From Westerdykella aurantiaca (taxonomy: Eukaryota > Ascomycota > Dothideomycetes > Pleosporales > Sporormiaceae): 64,000 nucleotides of DNA. The notes beneath the pieces are model-generated. The model saw nothing but the letters and a program-made list of their open reading frames with translations. It did not search any database and was not told the DNA's origin. Location: positions 2,790,001-2,854,000 of the forward strand of contig JASJFJ010000003.1 in NCBI GenBank assembly GCA_030412805.1, given 5' to 3'. A program made the position numbers and the translations under genes. Positions 54,095 to 64,000 of this stretch are shown here, one piece after another (the stretch's first letter is position 1; each line of letters opens with the position of its first letter).

Positions 54095-57000
54095 TAAGTG
54101 CAACAAGTATTGTGAAGCGCTCGGCGAGCTGGACTTTGATGTTCAGAAGCGAAGTCATGGGGCAGTCTCCGGCGCCTTACACTGGAGTAGCCGTAGCGCC
54201 ATTGCTTCTGAGATTCTGATCATGCACGTTGACGGGACCTGCAGAATAACCTGGGTAGTCTAGCATTGATAGGGAAGGAGGCGAGGTTTACACCGCCTAT
54301 CTATGGGCAAATTAGGAAACTAGCGAAATAGCGAAGACCGTAGCGCCTATCACATCAGATAAACCCGGATTCACCTTTGATCCTATGCAGGACGAACACC
54401 TCTAGATCCATATGCACTGAATGCGGGTGATTGTTAGCGCTCCCGTTCTAGGCCGGAATCCCTCGGTGTTCCAGTATGTCCGTTGATCCGTGATGGCGAA
54501 GCGCTCGAAAGACGTTGACCAGGCCTAGGTGCCCTGTCGAGCTGGGGTACAGTGAGCAGGTTTACAGTTTACAAGGACTGGTGGCCTTCCGGCTTGGGAG
54601 CCTAGCATATGCATCAATCTTGGTTTGCGGGGCGCACAAGTGGGAGTTGATAACCCGATGCAGAAGGTTGGCGTTTCTAGAAACAAGCCGCCTGTAGTAC
54701 ACTGTACAAGTCCGACCAGGACTGAGGCGCTGGATGCTGAGGCACGAGTGCATCATGCATCGACATGCTGGGAAACTGGAGTTTCTTGCATTCTGGATGC
54801 GCCACGCTGCAGCTGGGTCGTTAATCTTGGATTCCTCTTAGTCCGGCAAATTAAGTAATGGGTTCATGTTGTCCCCCGTTCGTGAGAGGGGTGACACTGG
54901 AGAGACCGCCGGTGTAGTCTTCTGCTCCGGTACTCTCCACGCGCCTGGCTGTTGTGGGAAGATACTCCTGATTAAGAATGACAGGGTCTGGATGATACTT
55001 CTTGGCCGTCCCAGGGCCAGTAATGCGGGATCTTGTACATGTGACATTCTTCCGCATTCACTTCGAAGTGTGCTCTCAGTCGCTGTACATACAATTTGGA
55101 GACTCTGGCAACAAGTGGGAAGCAGAGGAGTCGCCAACGGTATATACATCCATAGACGAGATGAATGATTTGGACGGGGAGATCAACCAGTGTTATGGCT
55201 TGTGTCCAGATCCCTTCTCGAGCTGCCCAGGTGATACCGCGGTAATCCATGGATGTAGCGGATGAACATTGATCCGAAGCGCCGTTTACCCCTTGTCAGC
55301 CTTATTTGGACGACCCGCCTTGGTAAATTCTCCGGTACCTCTCACGAGTCACCACGCCACGCATCAATGCCCAGTCCCAGTACTCTTTGATCCTGCCTGT
55401 CCGTCTCCTTCCTCTCCACTACTGTGAAGCGTTTCCGGATCGCGAATTGTGCGCTAAATCAACGCCATGGTGAAGAACCAACACTAGTTTCAGCAGTCCC
55501 GGAGACCGTCTTTCCTCTTCTGCCAGCCTCGCCAGTAACCTGCAAGTAGGCGGGCGGGACGATGGCATGAAGCCACAACGCCTCTCCCATCTGCCCCTCC
55601 TGCCATCTCGTTCCCGTCCCGCGAAGGAGCCCGCCGTCCCGCGCTGCTCTCGGGCTAGTTGAGATGGCGGTATCAGGACGACATGGCCAAAGATGATATG
55701 TCAAAGCGCCCCTTTCCGCCCCGCCGGCCCTCTGGTTGCACGTTACCTGGGCAATGTGTTGTCCGTGGGATGTCTGTAGTAATGCCAGGCCCCGCGGCGC
55801 GCCGTCTGGCGGCTTCTCGCAGCTCTCCCAGCCGAACTCCTCTTGTCCAGGCCTGTCGTCGTGCTATCGCCTTATCAGGAGGGTGACTTCGACATGTGCT
55901 GGGGGCAGATTGAGTGCACGCTCGATATTGCCGAAAGAAGGAGGTGATTGAATGATGCATGGAGGAAAGCTTAGCAACACTGGTCGGATTGTCACAGTGG
56001 TCAGCAGATCGCCGGGAAAGGAACCATCGAGGCGCTGGCAGCAAGTTCGTGTGGCTGGCTCTACATTATTGCCCAGTCGCAGGCCGTGCATGGGCGAGGC
56101 GGAGGATCTGCGTCAGGCTGCATGTCCCCATAAGGAAGGCTGCAAAGGTGTCTCGCTTCGCTCCGCGACCTCTGAAGCGCGATGACCGCCACCATTGGTT
56201 GCTGCTTTGGTCCCTTTTTCCAGACCCAGCTACAGCACTGAACCCCCCTTCGCATGGTGGAATACCAAGTCTTCTGGATGCCAGACGGTAGACCAGGCGG
56301 ATGGTGAAGCCCAGCGGCGAAGACGTTCTGAAAGAGTAACTGGTTTGCACATCCTTTAATCTAAGTCCGACCTATTACCGCGGCCCAATCCGAAGAAGCC
56401 AGATGCGGATGCGGACACCATGGTGGAAGCGAGAAGCCACATCCATTATTTTTCTTTTCCGTTCCAGATGTTCATGAGAGTTTGCGCATGGCGTGCGAGC
56501 CGTTGTTCTCAGCTCTCCAGCATCACAATGTGTATCTCTACAAAGGCATCCTCCAGCCATAGAGATCTCGGTCTCTCAAATACGAGCCTATCGGCGATCC
56601 AAGATGGAGAGATCATTGGTCTGTGGAGGTGGCGGTGACGGCTCGTCCCGGTGCCTTGGGGTCCAGGACGCTCAGGGGGATGTCTGCGTCGTGCACTGCC
56701 GCTATCTTGTGAGACCTCGCCCCCAGAGACGCCATAAGGGAACCTGTTAGGCCAGCGCCCCGCTACAAATGTTACAAAAGAGCCAATCAGAAGGCGGACT
56801 CTCCGGGTTTGCTTTTGGACATCTTCGGAGCAGGAACGATTCGAAACATGTTGCATGCCCCAGGGCCCACGGGGTGTCCATCATCTGTGAGGCCAATTGC
56901 ATCCTCTAATATTATTCTCGATCATGATTTCGTGGCTCCTTCATAACAAGCTCAAGCCACCAGTGGTGCCTCGTTTTGTGCACTCGCCTTATCACGCAAA

Positions 57001-57412
57001 AGCCCCTTGGGAGTGACGATCATCTAGCAGGGACGGGGATCCGACCTTGAAACACTCATGCCATCCAATCCACATCCCTAAACTGGCAAGCTCTTTAATA
57101 TGGCCCTGCATGGCGCCGAGGCTCCCTCGCCTGTTGTTTACTTGCCGTTACTGGTGTTTCCATGATACCCTTCCTGTCATTTCGCTGTCCGGCCTAACAC
57201 TGTGCCGTCGAGGGCAACTCCACCGGCATACCCAGGCATCACCTCCCAGCCAGGGTGGGGGGCAAACATCGCCGCCCACGTTGAGCCGTTTGGAGGTATT
57301 CGACGCCGGACGCATGCGGGTCGCAGTTCGGTGGTACTAAACTTAATTGGAAGGTGAAGCACTCCTACTCATCCTCCAATGTTGTCGAGCCTCCCAGCAA
57401 ACTATATAAGAG
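54095..57412. other. 3.3-kb region without supported genes
   Basis: Many overlapping open frames of 60-120 codons occur, partly because 55.4-56.3 kb is GC-rich. The most protein-like is 55002-55265 (+), with GDSGNKWEAEESPTVYTSIDE in it, but it has no start context, domain or splice pattern I trust. Confidence 0.45.
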
Positions 57413-57420
57413 CTCTCGCT
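57413..57420 (+). promoter_or_regulatory. TATA box of the subtilisin gene
   Basis: TATATAAG lies 105-112 bp upstream of the subtilisin ATG and is followed by a CACC/CAACAA-rich leader, the common fungal arrangement. Confidence 0.75.
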
Positions 57421-57524
57421 CACCACCCCTTTGGACTCCAGGCTCAACCACACAGTCTCCAGTCCACTAGCAACAACAACCCTTGGTTCAGAACTTCCGG
57501 TCTTCTCTACTTCACATCTTCGCC

Positions 57525-58819
57525 ATGCGTTTCGAACTCGCTCTTGCGGCTCTTTTGTCCGTGGCACTCGCTGCCCCCGTCTCCAACGACGCCCCCGTCC
57601 TGAGGCCTCGTGAGGGTTTCGCTGTTCCCGGCAAATACATTGTCAAGTTCAAGAACGATGCTGTCGATGATGCCGTCCAGAAGGCTCTCAAGTTCCTGAA
57701 CAAGGGGCCTGAGCACGTTTACGGCTTCGGCAAGTACAAGGGATTCGCTGCCGAGTTGGCTGATGACCTTGTTGAGATCCTCCGCAAGCTCCCAGGTGTA
57801 AGTTCGCCGGATGGTGGGGCGGAAAACCAGTGCTAACTGCCGTAGGTCGAATACATTGAGCAGGACGCCATTGTCAAGGCCAACTTCGACATCCAGCAGC
57901 GCGCCTATCTCTCTCAGAGCGGCGCCCCCTGGGGTCTGGGACGTATCTCCCACGTCAGCCGTGGCAGCACCACCTACCAGTACGATGACAGTGCCGGCGC
58001 TGGAACATGCGCCTACATCATTGACACTGGCATCTATACCGCTCACTCCGAGTTTGAGGGCCGTGAGTACTCCCGCGATCCACGGCATCTCTACTGTTTT
58101 GCTAACTTGCAAAAGGCGCTACTCACCTCGCCAACTATGCTGGTGATGGCTCCTCTGCTGATGGCAATGGCCACGGCACCCACGTCTCGGGAACCGTTGG
58201 CGGCAAGACCTACGGTGTTGCTAAGAAGACCAAGTTGTACGCCGTGAAGGTGTTGGATGCCAGTGGCTCTGGCAGCAACTCCGGCGTCATTGCTGGCATC
58301 AACTTTGCCGCCAACGACCAGAAGACCCGCAGCTGCCCCAACGGCGCTGTTGCCAACATGTCTCTCGGTGGCTCCAAGTCCACCGCGGTCAACTCCGCCG
58401 CCGCCAACGCTGTGAGCGCCGGCCTCTTCCTCGCCGTCGCTGCCGGAAACGAGGCCCAGAACGCTGCCAACTCCTCCCCTGCCTCCGAGCCTACCGTCTT
58501 CACCGTCGGCGCCACTGACTCCAGCGACCGCATTGCTTCCTTCTCCAACTACGGCTCCATCGTTGATGCTTTTGCCCCTGGTGTCAGCATTCTCTCCAGC
58601 TGGATCGGCAGCACCTCCGCCACCAACACCATCTCTGGTACCTCCATGGCCTCTCCCCACGTTGCCGGTCTCGCCGCCTACCTCCTCGGTCTCGAGGGCA
58701 AGAAGACCCCTGCTGCCCTCTCCAGCCGCATCATTTCGCTCGCCTCCTCTGGCAAGATCACCGGTCTTCCCAGCGGCACCGCCAACCGCCTTGTCTTCAA
58801 CGGCAACCCCTCTGGCTAA
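57525..58819 (+). CDS. secreted subtilisin-like serine protease (S8A, alkaline protease type)
   Basis: Exons 57525-57797, 57846-58062 and 58116-58819 give 397 residues. Signal peptide MRFELALAALLSVALAAPV is followed by an inhibitor_I9 propeptide (GKYIVKFKNDAVDDAVQKAL to VEYIEQDAIV) and the S8A domain. The catalytic triad is complete: Asp in AYIIDTGIY, His in GHGTHVSGTV and Ser in GTSMASPHVAG; the oxyanion Asn is in AAGNEAQN. Length and order match Aspergillus Alp1 and related cuticle-degrading enzymes. Codons are strongly C-ending, as for a highly expressed secreted enzyme, unlike the surrounding gene-poor DNA. Family members are common fungal allergens. Confidence 0.96.
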
Positions 58820-61616
58820 ATGCCTCGCAGCTTTGGCTGTTCTGTCGAAACAGTTCGTTGTTGGCTGAGTGGGACTGGATGTCCTAGGACTGGAGCTTGG
58901 TTGGTTGCGATGGCCTCATACGTCGAGTTCATGCGTCAAAAGCCATTTGGCTACTTTCTTGATATTTCTCCGTTCTATCTGCTGCAGTGGGGTGTTTGAA
59001 AGGCTTGATGTGCGGATTTTATGTCTCTTAGCGATAGTAAGCATGAACCACGAATGATGTATCCTCCGGTTATTTTGGCACACCGTTTTGGCTGAGTGAC
59101 ATGTGATGTAAAGCAATGATGGATCACCTTGAACATATTGTTTGGGTGACGATATGGTGGTGAATGATTGATCGCCTGGACCAGATCGCCTGAGTATATG
59201 AGCAAGATAAATGATGACCACCTGCCTGTTATGGCCGAAGTTTTACGTACATAGGAATGTTCCTGCGGCAATTTAGGCGGTTCATAGATGCGCGGATGTC
59301 CTGTGTGCTTTGATGCGAGACCTCCGAGTTTGACGCGAGCGAGGCCCTCACAAGGGAAGTCGAGCCTATCTATGGGCAGGAGAGCAAAGACGCAGCGGAT
59401 ATCATTGAGCCTCATATATGCGGATGCCATCCATCACAACAGGTCGAAATAAGCTCCACCAGCTCTGCGCCTCAAAATCTTAAGCTTAAGTGGACCTGGT
59501 AGCCGATCCGATCGCTCGCAGCGGCCGATCGTATTCGGATCCTGATCTCACCTGAATCTTGGGGTCAACAATGGTAGGGCGCGAATCTTCCGACTGCTCG
59601 AGGCGACGATCCTGGGGTTGCAGCGTCGCGACTCGCGGGCTGATGACGATGAGCTTTGGCTGTTTTTGGGATGGAAGGGGTCCTCCGCGGCGGGCAGCGC
59701 AGTCGGGGACTTTGTCCTGGGGCTCCTGATCATCGCTGTTCCCCGCAGTTTGGGTATATACGCAATCTATAGACGTATTCGATGGAGGGATGGCTATAGT
59801 GGTGATGTGCATGCAGGATGGGGGTGATTATAATTATGAGCTGCCTTTGACGACGCTGCGGCATCCGGGGACGATTTCTTAGGCCTGGAGGTGATCATGA
59901 TGAGACGATATCAAGCTCCATTCACAAAACCACCTCAGTGGCTTAGTAAATCTCCAGACCATTGATGAGGTGATTAGTAGGTGGATATGTCTGCATGCCC
60001 CAGTTCATCTTCCCCTTGGCGACTTCTCTCAAGCACAGCGGAGCGTTTCACAGCGAAATCATGGAAACCGAACGCTGTGCTGCCGAATTCATTCCCCCTC
60101 ACGACAACGGCAAATTTATTGCCATCAATCTATCCTCCGGATTAGCGGGAAGGGGACAAGAGGCTCAACATTAATTTATATTGACCGTCCTGCTCCGAAT
60201 CATTGGTCAGGGTGTGGGGCTGCCAGGGGAAAGCGTGATTGGGAGCAGTGGTTGTGGGGATTAAGCTAGGGGCTGGTGCTCCTCCGCGTCTCGAGCTCGC
60301 GATCGGTTTCTTGTGATGTTTGCACAATTCGATGGGGATGCACGTCTTGTTTGTTCTTAGGGGGATTGAAGACTTTGGTGATATGATTGTGCGATAGCTT
60401 GAAAGAGCAATGGAGGATTGGTCGGAGTCTGAATTCAACCTGGTCTCTGCGTAGCGAAGTCGTTTCTGAGGGCACAAACCTTCCTGCGTCTACGAAAGCT
60501 ACGATTCAGCTCCAAGATGCGATGAAGTCATTGAGGAAGCCGACACATGATCTCTTGGGAGCCGCATCCTATGGTTATTGAAGGCTAGAGATGGGAAAAC
60601 GCCAGAAGAACGCAGTGGATCGGCCCACAACGCGCGTGTGCCCATCCCAACTTTAGCGGGACGATGCGTATGGGTGGGTATGGGTATCCTGCTCAAACAG
60701 TGGATGGAGGGGAGCAGCAACCATGCTGTGCCTGCTTCATTTGTGGAAGATGGTAGAGCAATGGGTGCTCATCCTCATCACAAGGTCGCAATTCCACCCG
60801 GGCAGCAACCCCGAGTCATTCCTGATCAGCTACACCAGGTTGAGGCCTACACAAAACTCAAGACGCCATCCCGAGCCCATGGATACACCAGAGGCACTCC
60901 GACCACGCCAACAGCCGCGATACAGGTCGCCAGAGTCCCCAGAAAGATAAAACACGCGCCAAAGCCGGCCCCAGGGAGCTGAACTGGCGGTCTCCAACAC
61001 CTAGACACCTCTAACTCGTCGCCTATCGCCGAGGTCCTGTTGTCACCCTCCAATTCTGCACCAATTGCGTCGCGATTGCGACCTCCCTTGCCCTTTGAGC
61101 TCAGATCTGAGGCGTGGTCAGCCAGGGCTGGAAATTTCCGCGAGCGGTCGACCGCCTTGATTCCATGATCTAAGACTGTCGACAAGCATCCAGCCAGTCA
61201 TTCTCTTATCGTCATGACTTTCTTCCAATAAGCCACCACTGAGGTGCCAGCATGACAGGATCCGAGGGCGCCCACATGGGCGCACGCGTGCAAACAATGC
61301 ATAAGAACGAGGCGAGCTGCGCAGCTGAGGGTGGTATTATGGCAACATTCGGACATCTAGGGAGGGCACCATGGGTATAAGTAGTCGGCTCACTCGACGC
61401 TGCAGGCCATCGTTCTCATCGCGATCCGTTCTGCGGACGAACTCGACTTCGACATTCCCCGCCCTCCATGGCCGCCCATATTCCAACCTGGGAAATTCAG
61501 ACGAAGCAACAATGCGCAATCAACCAAGACAGGCCTCGAAGAGTTTCCGCCCAAACGTGGAGGGAAGGTGTTCTTCGCAAAAGCAGGTGGAGCAACCCAC
61601 CTGCCAGCTTGGGAAG
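58820..61616. other. 2.8-kb region without supported genes
   Basis: 3' flank of the subtilisin gene and beyond. Open frames are short and lack start context or domains. Confidence 0.45.
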
Positions 61617-61619
61617 TGA

Positions 61620-61886
61620 GGAGAAGGCACGAAACAGTTTTATCCGGACCTCAACGTTCGACAACACTTCCCACCGGGCATATTCGGGTTTCTCCATGCT
61701 CTCGATACATGCATTGGTACCGAGTCTTACCGACCCATTGTCACTGATGGACCTGTTGCAGAAGAGTTGGCGGAGCATCCCATCTTCGACATCGTTCACG
61801 GGGTTTTCGACATCATGGGAGCCACAGGGCTGGAACGAATATTGTTGAAACCTACCGGTCTGTTGTACGGAGTGGAAACACTATAG
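61620..61886 (+). other. protein-like open segment, unrecognised (possible relic exon)
   Basis: 89 codons without a stop read like coding sequence (QFYPDLNVRQHFPPGIFGFL, RPIVTDGPVAEELAEHPIF, GATGLERILLKPTGLLYG), with balanced composition, but no ATG opens it and a stop closes it. Protein-like stretches continue in changing frames to about 62450, including a hydrophobic end (YALSIHAAVIAWLAYLL). I suspect a decayed or multi-exon gene, and I do not recognise its family. Confidence 0.3.
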
Positions 61887-63373
61887 CACAAGAAGGAAAT
61901 ACTACATGGCAAGAACAGCAAACGACACTTCCGACATATCGAAGCCGCTCACTCTGGGCCGTCTACATAGGTGTTTAGCACTATTGACCGTGACGAGCAC
62001 CGTTGTTAAGGGGCTTCAGTAACTTCATGGAGTTCGTTCCCCGAGCGATTCTGGTACTACAATGGATCGGTCCAGACAACCTGGCGGACTCCCAGGAGCA
62101 TGCCCTTAGCAGGTTGCATTATAGTGGTGCAATCCGCTGCGCCTATGCTTTCTCCGGTATCGTCGATATGGCAACGTTCCCCTCCGTACGCCGGTGCCTA
62201 CGCCCGATGCTGTGGGCACTTGACAAATGTTCGATTCGGCCGTTGCATCTGATGGAAACTTTTCAGCTTTGGACCGTCCGGTTCGTCGTACCAAGTTTGG
62301 ATACTCGCATGCCTGCTCGAAAAGTCAAATCCAGTCGCATCCATCAAGGCCTACTTCCAGTACGCCTTATCGATACATGCTGCTGTCATAGCTTGGCTTG
62401 CATACCTGCTCTGCAACACCATGCTCCTTTGGTATTCCCAATATGGTAGGTAGTCATTCACCCAAGGTCCCATCGAGCTTCGTTCTGCTTCAATAGGATG
62501 ACGAATTAATTAACAGTCACACAGCCCGGGGCCGCCCGCGAATCGAAAATCATTGAGCTTATTCGGACATCGCGTGCTATCCTTGCCCTTTACCAGCATG
62601 ATGGACAAGGCTAATATATCCGGGCACGGACCTCTCCTGAAGCCCGCTCTCACAAGACCCTCCCCCACTTCGACACCACCTTCCTACATGCAGTTATCCT
62701 GCGCCGGCAGCGCCGCTTCTGTCATTCTAGGAACTGTTTCGCCATGAAGGTGGGATATCACGCAGCATGCAGTCGCCGACCTGCCAACGGCTATCCCCAT
62801 TCCCTGCCACCACTCGCTTCGGATCATCCCTTCAGCACAGACTTCGAGAACCACGCAACACCCTGGTCCGCTCGAGGTCACGGAAGAGATAGGGATACAG
62901 TCACAGTGATGAGGATGCTTTCTGCTAGCGTTGGAAGCGTTGCTTATCGCGGTGAACAGTAAATAAGAGCTTTGAGCAACCGATGTCCATTGGACAGTGA
63001 TAGGATCTATGCCACCTGGAAGGTCATTCCACTTCTCTTGCTGACCAAAGATTCGACCCTTTCAAGGAGGAGACGCTGGATTTCGTCCCTTGGCTTGCAT
63101 CGTCTGCGTGGTCTGTCAAACGACAGCTCTCCGGAACCTGATATCGTTCGGACATTATTCCAACTTCATACTCGCATCCGCAGCGGTATCTGTCCGCCGG
63201 ACTGCCAAGGTATCAGGGAGGCAGTGCTGGATCCAACGTTGGTCCCCGTGCTGCGGCCCGACTGATGACGTGAGTGGAGATGCTTGATTGCACGGATCTT
63301 TTCCTGACCGTTGTCAGCGGGTTCCATGTCGATCTCCGGGAGCTTGGTGGATGAGATGAACCGGTCATACTGA

Positions 63374-64000
63374 AGCCACCCGTCTACGTTGTTCGCCGTC
63401 TCAACGTTTGGTAAGAGTAGACCATTATGGAGCTCTGTCAAGAGGGTCACACTCGCTATGGCAGTCTTTGGCATAGCGCCTGATACCGTGTGGTTTGACG
63501 CTTGCAAATTGAGCCATTGCTATCCCAGGGGCGGCAGCCGTCAGTTCATTCCGGATCGCCCCGTTGAAGAGGAAGGTGTGGTCTCGTTTGTCTTCAAAGC
63601 CGATGCCGGTCAAGGGTCCCAGGGCATGCCGCAGCCATACCCACCTGTGACGATCCTCGCATCTATCCCTGGACCTACAATCCTACTCAACACCATGTCG
63701 AACATGGTCTCACCGCATCGTGATATTGATTACCCGATTAGGATGGCAGTGGTCTGCAGGACAACTGGAATGTATGCTGCTGGCAACACCACTACGGAAG
63801 GTGATGCGGATGGGAGGAGGTGCTGTGGTTGCCTCAGGGGAAGGGAGGGGGACCCTTGGAACGTCTATATAAGAGTCGAGGTTTTCCGCCGTCAGGAATT
63901 TGGATCTTCAGCTCTTGACAGAGTCCAGCTCCAGCTTCAAGCTTCCAGCTCTCTACATCAGTCCATCGTTCCTCGACCTCGGTTCTCTTCGACGCACTTT
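63374..64000 (+). other. open frame running off the window end
   Basis: 209 codons without a stop, with an ATG at 63458 (MAVFGIAPDTVWFDACKL). Part of it looks coding (VEEEGVVSFVFKADAGQG, PPVTILASIPGPTILL). The same stretch also contains a TATA box and leader at 63866, which argues that the last part is promoter sequence. Unrecognised; may be chance or a relic. Confidence 0.25.
63866..63873 (+). promoter_or_regulatory. TATA box of a gene beyond the window
   Basis: TATATAAG is followed by about 125 bp of C/T-rich leader with repeated CAGCTC and CATCAGTCCATC, the pattern seen upstream of the other expressed genes here. The coding start would lie past position 64000. Confidence 0.6.

Overview
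The window reads as a nuclear contig of a filamentous ascomycete (Pezizomycotina). Genes have several short introns, mostly 47-86 bp, with GTRNGT donors, CTRAY branch points and YAG acceptors, and the gene set is typical of that group. The class is less certain. Two Fot1/pogo-type transposons carry in-frame stops of the kind C-to-T changes make, which suggests a lineage with repeat-induced point mutation. I found no tRNA, rRNA or CRISPR.

Layout. 1-29 kb is mostly gene-dense housekeeping sequence: an F-box/2EXR-like hypothetical (+), a complex I assembly factor of the NDUFAF2 family (-), a calponin-domain protein (+), U1 snRNP protein C (+), RACK1/Cpc2 (+) with a U24-like snoRNA in its largest intron, a peroxisomal-type dienoyl-CoA isomerase (-), an isochorismatase/AlkB/GST fusion (-), a SRAP/HMCES protein (-), an Mgr3-like TPR protein (+), a small secreted protein (-), a multispanning membrane protein (-) and an Avt3-type amino-acid transporter (+). 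Between Mgr3 and the secreted protein, 21.3-23.6 kb holds a tandem array of about eight diverged units of roughly 260-380 bp. Each unit has a short Asp/His-rich coding motif and most have a TATA-like element at a fixed distance. I do not recognise this family.

29.7-41 kb is accessory sequence: a small cysteine-rich secreted peptide, a kinase-like gene cut by transposon 1 (31502-33282), transposon 2 (33369-35207), a damaged transcription-factor-domain gene and about 3 kb of relic sequence. 41.3-52.6 kb is again core: Aha1, a Na+/H+ antiporter, Orm1/ORMDL, an Ino80-complex Iec3-like protein, mitochondrial ribosomal mS35/Rsm24, Alg13 and a secreted bicupin oxalate decarboxylase. 52.6-64 kb is gene-poor, with a secreted subtilisin (57.5-58.8 kb), one possible cysteine-rich gene and open-frame relics near the end.

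Several neighbours are divergent pairs sharing short promoter regions: NDUFAF2-like/calponin, SRAP/Mgr3, membrane protein/Avt3, Orm1/Iec3 and mS35/Alg13. The pairs do not point to one shared pathway. The secreted oxalate decarboxylase, subtilisin and cysteine-rich peptide suggest a life on plant or decaying material. All exon boundaries are my reading of splice signals and reading-frame phase, not transcript data.
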